Below, piece after piece: positions 6,000-12,817 of a stretch of 13,808 bases of DNA (the stretch's first letter is position 1; the number at the start of each line of letters is the position of its first letter). Below the pieces are notes generated by a model. It worked only from the letters and a program-made list of their open reading frames with translations, had not been told where the DNA came from and did not search any database. Made by a program: the position numbers and the translations under genes. Source of the DNA: Nanobdellota archaeon (GTDB lineage: Archaea; Nanobdellota; Nanobdellia; Pacearchaeales; GW2011-AR1); assembly GCA_018816205.1 (NCBI GenBank), contig JAHIWJ010000124.1, forward strand, positions 1 to 13,808. The letters run 5' to 3'.

Positions 6000-6614
6000 T
6001 TATAATCTTCCTTCAACTTCCCTTCTGTCCAATTCATTGTTCACAATCGCGATAGTTTGAGAAGCAAAGTAAGTTTTCGGCCCGATAGAAACCGGCGTGT
6101 AAAGTTTTTTCAATCTTTTCAACTCTTTTCCAGGCAAACCTTTATGGTCCCCCAAAATAAAAACCGGATTTTCTTTTATTTCCACTGTCCTAATATCCTC
6201 TCCATTCGGGTCAAGCGCATAAATTGGCCTTCCTTCTCTGGCAAGTTCATTAGCTAGCTCAAGAAAACCTTTTTTTTCTATCCAAAATCCCGGAAACACC
6301 TCCCTCTTCTCCCCTTCCTTATGCTTATACAGCATTTTCTTCAAAACCGCAGAAACATTTGTCTTCGCAAGGTAAATCTTGTCAATTCCCGTCTTGCCTT
6401 CTGTAACAGGCATTAACTCGAGATGCCTCGGTGGTGTCGGCGGCCCGGCAAAACACAAATGCAATTTCATATCCGTTCTAATCTTATGCGAAAGAAAAAA
6501 CGCCGCAATCACCGTATGAATCGCAATGTCAATTCTCCCAGAATCCTGCAAATTCTCTTTAATATAACTCCCTGCAGTTGGCGCCGTTCTAGAATAGTAG
6601 ACGATTTCCCTCAT
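6000..6614 (-). CDS. trmY: tRNA (pseudouridine(54)-N(1))-methyltransferase
   Basis: TrmY is a SPOUT-class enzyme that uses S-adenosylmethionine to methylate N1 of pseudouridine-54 in the T-loop of archaeal tRNAs, giving m1-psi54 in place of ribothymidine. Family features: N-terminal MREIVYYSRTAPTAG, GRIDIAIHTVIAAFFLSHKI, LHLCFAGPPTPPRHLEL, and the cofactor-knot region FILGDHKGLPG near the C-terminus. The length (204 aa) is typical. The frame is open to an ATG at 6635, but I chose the ATG at 6614. The family usually begins MREF/MREI, and the TATA-like box at 6637-6646 sits 27 nt upstream of 6614, whereas a 6635 start would leave no room for a promoter. The gene is divergent from the lipoprotein pair. 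Confidence 0.93.
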   Translation of the reverse strand: MREIVYYSRTAPTAGSYIKENLQDSGRIDIAIHTVIAAFFLSHKIRTDMKLHLCFAGPPTPPRHLELMPVTEGKTGIDKIYLAKTNVSAVLKKMLYKHKEGEKREVFPGFWIEKKGFLELANELAREGRPIYALDPNGEDIRTVEIKENPVFILGDHKGLPGKELKRLKKLYTPVSIGPKTYFASQTIAIVNNELDRREVEGRL

Positions 6615-6636
6615 ATTATTAGCTAGTAATAACAAA

Positions 6637-6646
6637 CTTTAAAAAC
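6637..6646. promoter_or_regulatory. Shared bidirectional TATA element between trmY and the lipoprotein gene
   Basis: CTTTAAAAAC contains the palindrome TTTAAA (6638-6643). Its centre is about 26.5 nt from the trmY ATG (6614, minus strand) and about 27.5 nt from the lipoprotein ATG (6668, plus strand). Only one such element exists in the 53-bp gap, and neither gene has a Shine-Dalgarno, so a single TBP site probably serves both leaderless genes. Confidence 0.55.
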
Positions 6647-6667
6647 ATTTAGAAGACTCATTTTTAC

Positions 6668-7393
6668 ATGAGAAGAACACTAGCAATATGTGGATTAGCA
6701 GGTTTAATGGCTCTAGCTCCCCTTGCAGGTTGTACCTCCCCCCAACCTGTTGTACAGAACGGCAGATACCAAGGAATACAGCAAGTACACGATCCAGGCA
6801 AAGACACCCAATTATTTGGTTTCTTGTGGGGAGGCATTCCAGGAGCATTAATAAGTGCAGCAGGAAGACATCAGTCAGAACAACAAGCTGCGCAGGCTTA
6901 TGATAATGCCTTTCAAACCATACAGTCTCAAATAGACCAGGGCACAAATAGACAATCAATGCAATCTCCAAGAGAAAGATTTCTAAGTCTCTTTGAGAAC
7001 AAACAATCAACAGCCTTTATTTGCAACGCTGTAGAAGACTCAAATAATAATGGGATTGTAGAACCTAATGAATTCATCGGAGATTTTGATGGAAACTTTG
7101 CAAGCTCGGATGACATAACCCTTGGTTACATCCACTGGGGCCAGTCAGGGCAGAATATCAATCTTCAACTGAGATATCCTGGCGGGAAAGTCAGCAATCA
7201 AAATTTCACAATAATAGACCCCTATGGGTTAGAGAGAATTTCAATTCCTCAATCAGGAAGAGAACTAGGAAACTATACTTTTGTCTTAAGCATTGATGGT
7301 AAGTACGCAGGACACGCCCAGTTCAGGGTAGAGCCAGGTTCTCCAGGGGTCAAATATTCTCAGCTTAAAACATTTGGAGGCAAAGATGAATAA
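6668..7393 (+). CDS. Putative lipoprotein with EF-hand-type calcium loop (241 aa)
   Basis: The N-terminus is a lipoprotein signal: MRR, a hydrophobic core, then LAPLAGC with the lipid-accepting Cys at 22. Mature-region features in order: a Gly/Ala-rich hydrophobic stretch at about 50-66 (FGFLWGGIPGALISAAG) that could be membrane-active; a Gln-rich helix at about 68-92; an EF-hand-type loop D-S-N-N-N-G-I-V-E-P-N-E at 124-135 with ligands at positions 1, 3, 5 and 12 followed by F; and a probable beta-sandwich at about 145-222 (ITLGYIHWG, INLQLRYPGG, NYTFVLSIDGKYAG). It is expected on the outer face of the membrane. The start is leaderless, about 27 nt from the shared TATA element. The stop overlaps the start of a paralogue. 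The exact role is unknown. Confidence 0.85.
   Translation: MRRTLAICGLAGLMALAPLAGCTSPQPVVQNGRYQGIQQVHDPGKDTQLFGFLWGGIPGALISAAGRHQSEQQAAQAYDNAFQTIQSQIDQGTNRQSMQSPRERFLSLFENKQSTAFICNAVEDSNNNGIVEPNEFIGDFDGNFASSDDITLGYIHWGQSGQNINLQLRYPGGKVSNQNFTIIDPYGLERISIPQSGRELGNYTFVLSIDGKYAGHAQFRVEPGSPGVKYSQLKTFGGKDE
7376..7380 (+). promoter_or_regulatory. Shine-Dalgarno of the second lipoprotein gene, inside the first
   Basis: GGAGG with a 5-nt spacer to the ATG at 7386, within the codons for the last residues (GG) of the upstream protein. It fixes the start at 7386 rather than at the in-frame TTG at 7374 and points to translational coupling. Confidence 0.75.
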
Positions 7394-7988
7394 GCAAGAT
7401 ATCTTAACAAGCTTAGCAACTTTAATAATCGGAACAAGCCCCCTTGTAAATTCGGGCTGTACGAGAAATGACAAGGTGTATGTATCTTTTGCAGAATATT
7501 ACAAAAACAGGGGGAGCAAGGCAGGATATGATAAAAACAGAGGGATTGAAGGAGGAACAACAGGAAAGAACGAAGATACTCTTCTGGTGAGCGAAGATGG
7601 CTTTGTGAATTATTTCCCTTACAATGAAGCAATCGATTTAAACGGCGATGGAAGGATTCAAGGCCATGAATTTCTTGGGGGAAACGGGGGGTCTTTCTAC
7701 CCGAACGAAAATATCTCTTTTTACATAAGTGCTGCAAGATCAAGAGGGGATATTAAATTCGCATTGATTAGCCCGGATGGAACAACCATAACTCAGGGCA
7801 ATTTACCAAGAAGCCACGAAGAGACCGTCTTCACGTATACTCTTAAAGATTCCGAAAAAACTCCTGGATGGTATACTCTCAATTTATCATCGCATGGCGA
7901 GGATTTGTTTGACAGTGCCACAATCATTAGAACGGGAGGCAAGTCAAAGCAATTTTTTGACAATAGAGTCTTCGAGATAAAGCCTTAA
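7386..7988 (+). CDS. Second EF-hand-loop surface protein, paralogue of the upstream lipoprotein (200 aa)
   Basis: The ATG at 7386 overlaps the upstream stop by 8 nt and is preceded by an ideal Shine-Dalgarno. A hydrophobic N-terminal segment (about 6-21) ends in LVNSGC, a weak lipobox (Asn at -3, Gly at -1) with Cys25 the possible lipid site. Residues 36-55 hold a small repeat (YYKNRG, YDKNRG). A textbook EF-hand loop D-L-N-G-D-G-R-I-Q-G-H-E lies at 84-95, followed by F. A probable beta-sandwich follows (ISFYISAARS, IKFALISPDGTTI, GWYTLNLSSHG). The order loop, DG-x-F, beta domain matches the upstream protein, so the two are diverged duplicates likely acting together. The 3' end overlaps the convergent 763-aa gene by 4 nt. 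Confidence 0.83.
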   Translation: MNKQDILTSLATLIIGTSPLVNSGCTRNDKVYVSFAEYYKNRGSKAGYDKNRGIEGGTTGKNEDTLLVSEDGFVNYFPYNEAIDLNGDGRIQGHEFLGGNGGSFYPNENISFYISAARSRGDIKFALISPDGTTITQGNLPRSHEETVFTYTLKDSEKTPGWYTLNLSSHGEDLFDSATIIRTGGKSKQFFDNRVFEIKP

Positions 7989-10276
7989 AGCTCGCTCGCC
8001 TGCACAATAATCTGGCATTCATCCGGCCGAGGTCTGTTTCCTTGCATATCCTCGCACTTAATGTAATACACAACTGATTCTGTCCAAGGCGCGGTGTGCA
8101 CAAACCTGTCTGTCGCTTCCTCAAGCAGTAAGGGCGAAGCATCCTCCAATTCATAGTTGCAGTTTGTGTTCGAGTAATAGCACTTCGCCTCCTCGCTCGT
8201 TATCAGCTTAAACATATTGCCATCCCTAAACACTCTTGTAATCAACGGATCAACCGTATCAGTCACAACGCTAAACGTCGTGTTCGCAGTCGCGAGGTTT
8301 CCGCCCTCATCAACGCACCTGAAGTAATAGATGTAATTATTTGCCTGCAGGTCAAGCGTCTGGTTGTGCAGGTAAACTCCGCCAGTTCCGTCCATCCTGA
8401 CGTGCCTTCCTTCAGGCGTATTCGAGAATGAGCATGTCGCCTCGCCATCCTTTGCCCCATGAGCAGTCTGCACAGTCAGCGTAACAGGTATAACCGTCGT
8501 GCTCCCAGTGAACTCTCCTTCAGGCCCAACATCCGTAATCGTCAACGGCTCAGTTCCTTGCAAAAGCATTGGATAACTCGTCGTCATGACATTTCCTTCT
8601 CCATCCTTGCATCTGAAGTAAAACCAATTATCCTGTCTGTCCACAATCCCAGTCAAACTTGTCTGGCACACATAATTCAGATTTGCATTAATCTGATACG
8701 TTCCGCTGCTACACTCCATAGTATTCTCCATATTGCTAAACGCCTGATCTCTTCTGCTCCATCTGCACTCAGCCGGCTCGTTCGTATAAATCTCAAATCC
8801 AGAAAGCTGATCCACACCAGACTGCACAGGCTTTCCGCTTTCCACGTTCGAACCTTCAACAGTCGGCGCCGTCGTGTCCGGACCAGGATCCACACAATAA
8901 CTGAACGCCACCATTGCGCTGTCCATCCCATTTCCGTTAGCATCAATGCATCTCACCCACAAACTAAATGTCCCATCTATTCCAATCACAGGCTCATTTG
9001 GTCCTTCTCCTTCAGTATTAACCACTTTAATCTTCTGCGTATGTTCCGTCAAGAACAAATTGCTTTCCCCAACAAAGAAGCTGTTCATGTCTTCGTAGTT
9101 ATCGCTTGGTTGATAATCAATCTTGCACTGTGCCGGCTCATCAGTCTTAAATCCAAACTCCAAATTCGTAAACGCCGGTAGGCATCCATCCTTGCTTCCG
9201 CTTTGTATCCAGAACCCTCTATTTGGGGGACTAATTCTCGAATCAGGGAAGTATCTCAATCCACCTGGGTTTAGCGCCTCATCCCATGGCGTGATATGCG
9301 GTGCCGCAGTATCACCCTTTCCGACCCAAATGCACATTTCATTTTCCGTTCCCGGGTTAACAATATCGCACGCCTGCCCGAGACTCTTACATCTATACTC
9401 AGAACACGGCCTCAACGGATCAGCGTTGCACTCCTCGCAATGCGAACCTCCAGTTGGCGGCTCCCAAGGCAGACACTCAAATCTCACAAGCTCCTTCTTT
9501 TCACTCTTCCACATAAGGATTATAATCGTTGCCGCAATGCCTATCCCAATCAGCGCCGCTCCAAAACCTGACGTCACAAAAGCACCAATTGATCCTGGCT
9601 GAGCAGGAACCCCAGCAAGCGCAGCATTCTTCCCAAGAAGATAAAGAGAAGCCCCAGCAAAAGTTCCAGCCCCAACCCCAAGTCCAATCGCAGCCGCATT
9701 ATTATCACTTACTCCAAACATTCCTGCGAGAAGATAAGCAATTCCGCCCACTGCCGCCCCCCAAATCAATCCCGAGAATAAAGCTCCTCCCCAAATGGCC
9801 ATATGGGAAGTTCCAACTCCTGCTCCAAACGCCTGCCCTCCAAAAATGCTGTTCATAAGACCTGCTTGCCCGGCCGGGACATTGGCTATCGCTCCAGGCG
9901 GAAGCGCTGCCTCCCCAGCCCCTGCTACTCCAGTCCCACCTCCGCCCCCGCCATCTAAAAGTTTCCCAGTAACAGGATCAAAATTTTTGCCCGCAACTAA
10001 CGAACTAGGATTTCCGGCAGGTTGTAAAGCTGGAGAAGGCGGTTCAACCACCATATCATGTGGAACAGTAATCTCCCCATATTTTCCAGCGGGAAGAGTT
10101 TCCCCCGCAGCACACACCCTCCCACCAACCCCGCCCCCAGAATTCCAGAGTTTACCCGCCACGCCAGTATCTTCACCAGCTTTCCAGAAGCTCTCATTAA
10201 AAATAAATGCAATCGCAAAGCTCATACTAACAATTAGGAAAATTTCCCCGTAAGCAATTATCTTTTGTTTTCTCAT
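7985..10276 (-). CDS. Large membrane-anchored Cys-rich repeat surface protein (763 aa)
   Basis: I see no named family; it looks like an uncharacterised DPANN surface protein. Order: N-terminal hydrophobic segment (8-27); Gly/Pro-rich region (about 39-150); three hydrophobic segments (about 158-187, 193-216, 230-256); a Cys-rich neck at 268-315 (CEECNADPLRPCSEYRC, GQAC, EMC); then four diverged repeats at about 366-450, 490-562, 605-660 and 690-755. Each repeat has a Cys in an E-x-A-x-C or similar context and ends in a [YW]-x-x-[RK]-C-x-D-x-x-G-N motif, which suggests Ig-like domains with disulfides. The C-terminal repeat closely resembles the partial gene at the right window edge. The start overlaps the hepT stop (ATGA), and a GGAG lies 8-11 nt upstream. 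A role in surface or pilus-like structure is inferred from neighbours only. Confidence 0.88.
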   Translation of the reverse strand: MRKQKIIAYGEIFLIVSMSFAIAFIFNESFWKAGEDTGVAGKLWNSGGGVGGRVCAAGETLPAGKYGEITVPHDMVVEPPSPALQPAGNPSSLVAGKNFDPVTGKLLDGGGGGGTGVAGAGEAALPPGAIANVPAGQAGLMNSIFGGQAFGAGVGTSHMAIWGGALFSGLIWGAAVGGIAYLLAGMFGVSDNNAAAIGLGVGAGTFAGASLYLLGKNAALAGVPAQPGSIGAFVTSGFGAALIGIGIAATIIILMWKSEKKELVRFECLPWEPPTGGSHCEECNADPLRPCSEYRCKSLGQACDIVNPGTENEMCIWVGKGDTAAPHITPWDEALNPGGLRYFPDSRISPPNRGFWIQSGSKDGCLPAFTNLEFGFKTDEPAQCKIDYQPSDNYEDMNSFFVGESNLFLTEHTQKIKVVNTEGEGPNEPVIGIDGTFSLWVRCIDANGNGMDSAMVAFSYCVDPGPDTTAPTVEGSNVESGKPVQSGVDQLSGFEIYTNEPAECRWSRRDQAFSNMENTMECSSGTYQINANLNYVCQTSLTGIVDRQDNWFYFRCKDGEGNVMTTSYPMLLQGTEPLTITDVGPEGEFTGSTTVIPVTLTVQTAHGAKDGEATCSFSNTPEGRHVRMDGTGGVYLHNQTLDLQANNYIYYFRCVDEGGNLATANTTFSVVTDTVDPLITRVFRDGNMFKLITSEEAKCYYSNTNCNYELEDASPLLLEEATDRFVHTAPWTESVVYYIKCEDMQGNRPRPDECQIIVQASEL

Positions 10277-10286
10277 TTTTTCTTCT
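10267..10286. repeat. 20-bp direct repeat, copy 1 (hepT/763-aa junction)
   Basis: Minus-strand reading AGAAGAAAAAATGAGAAAAC, identical to copy 2 at 10910-10929. It contains the last Lys codons and stop of hepT and the first three codons of the 763-aa gene, in the same frames as copy 2. Confidence 0.85.
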
Positions 10287-10620
10287 CCTTTTTCAAAATT
10301 CCTTGAATATTCTCTTTTAATTTAGGCAAATCTTTTTCAATAACCCTCCATATTCTACTCGGATCTGCCCCAAAATAAGCATGAATCAAAACATCTCTAA
10401 AACCAGCAATCTTTTTCCATTCTATCAAGGGATACTTCGCTCTGAATTCTTCAGGAATATTCTTAACAGCTTCTCCAATAACTTCCAGTTGTCTTATTAT
10501 TGCACTTTGTCTTAATTCATCTTTAAGGAACAACGTTTCATCAACACCCATAGAAAATGTTTCTATCTTTTTAATAGCTTCACTAATGTCTTCGATAAAA
10601 AGTAAAATATCTCTTTTCAT
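10273..10620 (-). CDS. hepT: HepT-like HEPN RNase toxin (115 aa)
   Basis: HepT toxins are HEPN-fold ribonucleases that cleave RNA and are neutralised when the partner MNT nucleotidyltransferase AMPylates the Tyr of the HEPN motif. The catalytic signature R-x4-H-x-Y is intact as R75-DVLI-H80-A-Y82 in GFRDVLIHAY. The N-terminal helices (MKRDILLFIEDISEAIKKI) and AIIRQLEVIGEAVKNIP with EWKKIAGFRD are typical of the family, and 115 aa is a normal length. The gene is fused by ATGA overlap to mntA upstream and to the 763-aa gene downstream. It is preceded by a full-consensus Shine-Dalgarno. The Lys-rich C-terminus (LKKEKKK) is shared with the 633-aa protein because of the direct repeat. Intact motifs suggest an active module. 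Confidence 0.93.
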   Translation of the reverse strand: MKRDILLFIEDISEAIKKIETFSMGVDETLFLKDELRQSAIIRQLEVIGEAVKNIPEEFRAKYPLIEWKKIAGFRDVLIHAYFGADPSRIWRVIEKDLPKLKENIQGILKKEKKK

Positions 10621-10919
10621 AAAATCCTCACCTCCTCTTTTAGTATTTTATCTCTGATTTTTGGTTTGATAGCGCTGTATTCTACCAAATCGACTTTTCT
10701 TTTAAGAGCGGTTTCTAAGGCGAGTTTTATTCCTATAAAATCTAAGAGGCTTAGGGAATCATCTATCTCAATCAAAATATCAATATCGCTGTCCTTTCTC
10801 TGCTCCCCCCGTACATAGCTGCCAAAAATACCTGCACGCACTACCCTCTGCTCCTTCAACACTCTAATAATTTTCGGCTTAAGTTTCTCAATTTCTTCGT
10901 TTTGATTTCGTTTTCTCAT
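10617..10919 (-). CDS. mntA: MNT-family minimal nucleotidyltransferase antitoxin (100 aa)
   Basis: The partner of HepT. In characterised pairs MntA transfers AMP from ATP to the HEPN motif Tyr of the toxin. The nucleotidyltransferase motif G-S-x10-D-x-D is complete (G33-S34 to D45-I-D47 in GIFGSYVRG and DSDIDILIEID), and a third acidic residue D77 lies in KRKVDLVEY. The 100-aa length is normal for the family. The start ATG overlaps the stop of the 633-aa surface-protein gene (ATGA), and its stop overlaps the hepT start (ATGA). The pair sits inside an operon of surface proteins and is bracketed by a 20-bp direct repeat. It could be a stability or defence module that inserted there, or could be co-regulated with the operon. 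Confidence 0.93.
   Translation of the reverse strand: MRKRNQNEEIEKLKPKIIRVLKEQRVVRAGIFGSYVRGEQRKDSDIDILIEIDDSLSLLDFIGIKLALETALKRKVDLVEYSAIKPKIRDKILKEEVRIL
10628..10635 (-). promoter_or_regulatory. Full-consensus Shine-Dalgarno of hepT
   Basis: GGAGGTGA on the minus strand with a 7-nt spacer to the hepT ATG at 10620, inside the last codons of mntA. It is the longest anti-16S match I see in the window. Confidence 0.75.
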
Positions 10920-10929
10920 TTTTTCTTCT
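10910..10929. repeat. 20-bp direct repeat, copy 2 (633-aa/mntA junction)
   Basis: Identical to copy 1 at 10267-10286, in the same orientation, with a period of 643 bp. It contains the Lys codons and stop of the 633-aa gene and the first codons of mntA. The two copies together enclose mntA and hepT. Confidence 0.85.
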
Positions 10930-12817
10930 TCAGGTCCTCTTCAAAAATCTTATACCCTGCCGTCCTTCCAGACGAGCCAATGTAGTTTACCTTAGGCCCG
11001 CAGTCGCCCATAGCCATACACAACTGAGCCCTCTGCAGTTGCAAACCTTCATCCAAACATTCGCAATTCTCAACACATTCCCAGCCGCCTCCAACCAATC
11101 CTTTCTCATAAGTCACTGGGCACATTGCATTCGCCTGCGAACAGATTGAAGCCGCCTCTGCATTATCTCCTTCCTCGGTTCCCCAGAACTTCAATCCAGG
11201 CGGCGTCTTCGGCACACATCCCCCAAGTTCTCTATCCCCCGATTTAAACTTCTTAATTTCTTCTTTTGCCGCCGCCAGCGACGATTTATCGAGCACCGTG
11301 CCGTTAGAAAGCCCGCCCATCAGAACATATTGTATGCCCTCCAGCCATACGCAATCCCTCTGGTCAGTATTCTCACAGTCAAGCTTCGTGTAAATAGCAG
11401 TACAATCCTGCCACCTGTTCACTCTGCAAGCCGCCTCACTGTAGCCCGCGACATTATTTTCAATACATTCTTCCTGCCTGAAATCAGCGCAAGGCTCAAC
11501 AAGCACCTCTCCATGCGAACAAATATATCTGTAGAATTTACTTCCGACAGGAACATCACTCCCTTTGAAATCAGCACCAATGCCTCCTCCGGAATGAAGG
11601 CTAGCCAAAGCTTCTTTAAACGATTTAGCGACGTTATCTTCGTAACTTTGAGCATTCTCCTGGAAACTGAAATCCCTATCTGTGTCAAACCCGCACCAGC
11701 TCTCTCCATGCAGTCGCTTAACTCCCCCAGTCATGTCCGAAGCAGGACAATTCAAATCAATGCAAACATTCGTTCCATAGGTTGGCTTCGCCGCCCCAAT
11801 GCCGCTAGCGCCGCAATAACTTCCAAGCAGATAATAACAGTTACCGCAAGTTTGCGAGTCAATGTTCGCCGAGCCAGGCATACAAGATTCAGCCTTATCT
11901 ATAATGTATGTCCAATAGGTGTCGTCGTTGACCTTGCTCGCGTCGTAAATATTTGCGGGATTTCCGCAAGTGTCTTTGAAATAAACTTCCTCTTTTCCCT
12001 CGACGCACATCGTGTCTTTAGTAGGTCCGCAATTTGTGTTCAACTCCTCTGCAGAACACAACATTCCCGGGCAAAACTCTATGCCCTCTGCAATATTTTG
12101 GCATCCTGTCGGGCTAGGTTGTACATCTTCACCGCTCGTCGTGTCTCCGCTAGTACTGTCTCCAGCAGTATCTTCGCCAGTTCCATCTGTAGTTCCACCC
12201 ACATTTTCAAACAAGTTGCCACCAGAGGTGTCCGTCTGACTGTGCCCATTTAGTGAATCAGGGTCACATGCAGACCTCGTTGTAAATTTGCACGTCTTCT
12301 CAAAATCTTCCTCATAAACACACGCACCTTTCTCATCAGCTTTCGCTTGGAGTATGCATTGTGCAGCACTTTCTGAGTCTGGATCAAAATTTGTGTCTAA
12401 CCCATAAAAACTAGAAAGTCTTTTACACCTAACTAATGTTACGAAAGCGGCCTGATCTCCCAAAATGCAACAGCCCAAGTTACAAGCCGCAGGTTTATCC
12501 GAAGACCAAGTTCCCCCCTCATTATTGCAAACCATCTGCGGCACATTATCTAAACAAGTTCCCTCCTCTGAATCGTAACAATAACCCGGATCACACGGCC
12601 CAGTCGACTCGCAAGAAGTTGGCAGCGCAAATTCCGAATCTGTCGCACACTCGTTTTCAAGAACGTCCTGACAAAGCAATCCCGAAACAGTCTTCTGACA
12701 GCAAACAGTAACATCCGTGGTGCCAACTCTTTCAGGATCATTCGTGGCAGCAATCACTCCGGCAGTTAAAACTACCAAAACTAAAAGCGCAGCAATCACA
12801 CTCTTTTCAATTTTCAT
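10916..12817 (-). CDS. Secreted, very Cys-rich surface protein (633 aa)
   Basis: I see no named family. The N-terminus MKIEKSV plus a hydrophobic core (about 8-22) ending in VIAATN is a signal peptide or anchor. The mature part has about 45 Cys (7%), including CC pairs (VCCQK, GCCIL) and many C-x(2-10)-C spacings, so a disulfide-knotted extracellular protein is expected. A Thr/Ser/Gly/Asp-rich linker at about 195-240 separates an N-terminal Cys domain from a larger C-terminal region. The tail is Lys-only (DLKKKK). The frame is open to 12844, but I chose the ATG at 12817 because the signal peptide then starts correctly and the start forms an ATGA overlap with the upstream gene. The conserved operon position between a pilin-like protein and a repeat protein suggests a shared surface structure. 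Confidence 0.87.
   Translation of the reverse strand: MKIEKSVIAALLVLVVLTAGVIAATNDPERVGTTDVTVCCQKTVSGLLCQDVLENECATDSEFALPTSCESTGPCDPGYCYDSEEGTCLDNVPQMVCNNEGGTWSSDKPAACNLGCCILGDQAAFVTLVRCKRLSSFYGLDTNFDPDSESAAQCILQAKADEKGACVYEEDFEKTCKFTTRSACDPDSLNGHSQTDTSGGNLFENVGGTTDGTGEDTAGDSTSGDTTSGEDVQPSPTGCQNIAEGIEFCPGMLCSAEELNTNCGPTKDTMCVEGKEEVYFKDTCGNPANIYDASKVNDDTYWTYIIDKAESCMPGSANIDSQTCGNCYYLLGSYCGASGIGAAKPTYGTNVCIDLNCPASDMTGGVKRLHGESWCGFDTDRDFSFQENAQSYEDNVAKSFKEALASLHSGGGIGADFKGSDVPVGSKFYRYICSHGEVLVEPCADFRQEECIENNVAGYSEAACRVNRWQDCTAIYTKLDCENTDQRDCVWLEGIQYVLMGGLSNGTVLDKSSLAAAKEEIKKFKSGDRELGGCVPKTPPGLKFWGTEEGDNAEAASICSQANAMCPVTYEKGLVGGGWECVENCECLDEGLQLQRAQLCMAMGDCGPKVNYIGSSGRTAGYKIFEEDLKKKK

Noticed and set aside
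6615..6635. Seven-codon N-terminal extension of TrmY (MLLLANN)
   Set aside because: The family begins at MRE, and the upstream ATG would leave almost no distance to the TATA element.
7374..7385. TTG start for the second lipoprotein gene
   Set aside because: The TTG overlaps the Shine-Dalgarno itself; the ATG at 7386 has a 5-nt spacer.
8459..9181. Plus-strand 240-codon open frame (also 9123-9602 and 9795-10253)
   Set aside because: They lie opposite the 763-aa gene, have no translation signals, and their proteins are Arg/His/Ser-rich or Pro-rich shadows without domains.
10273..10919. Reading the mntA-hepT pair as part of a larger antiviral island
   Set aside because: No other defence gene, integrase, transposase or CRISPR repeat is present; the neighbours are surface proteins.
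11330..12253. Plus-strand 307-codon open frame
   Set aside because: It is antisense to the 633-aa gene, whose Cys pattern and signal peptide are convincing; the antisense product has no recognisable feature.
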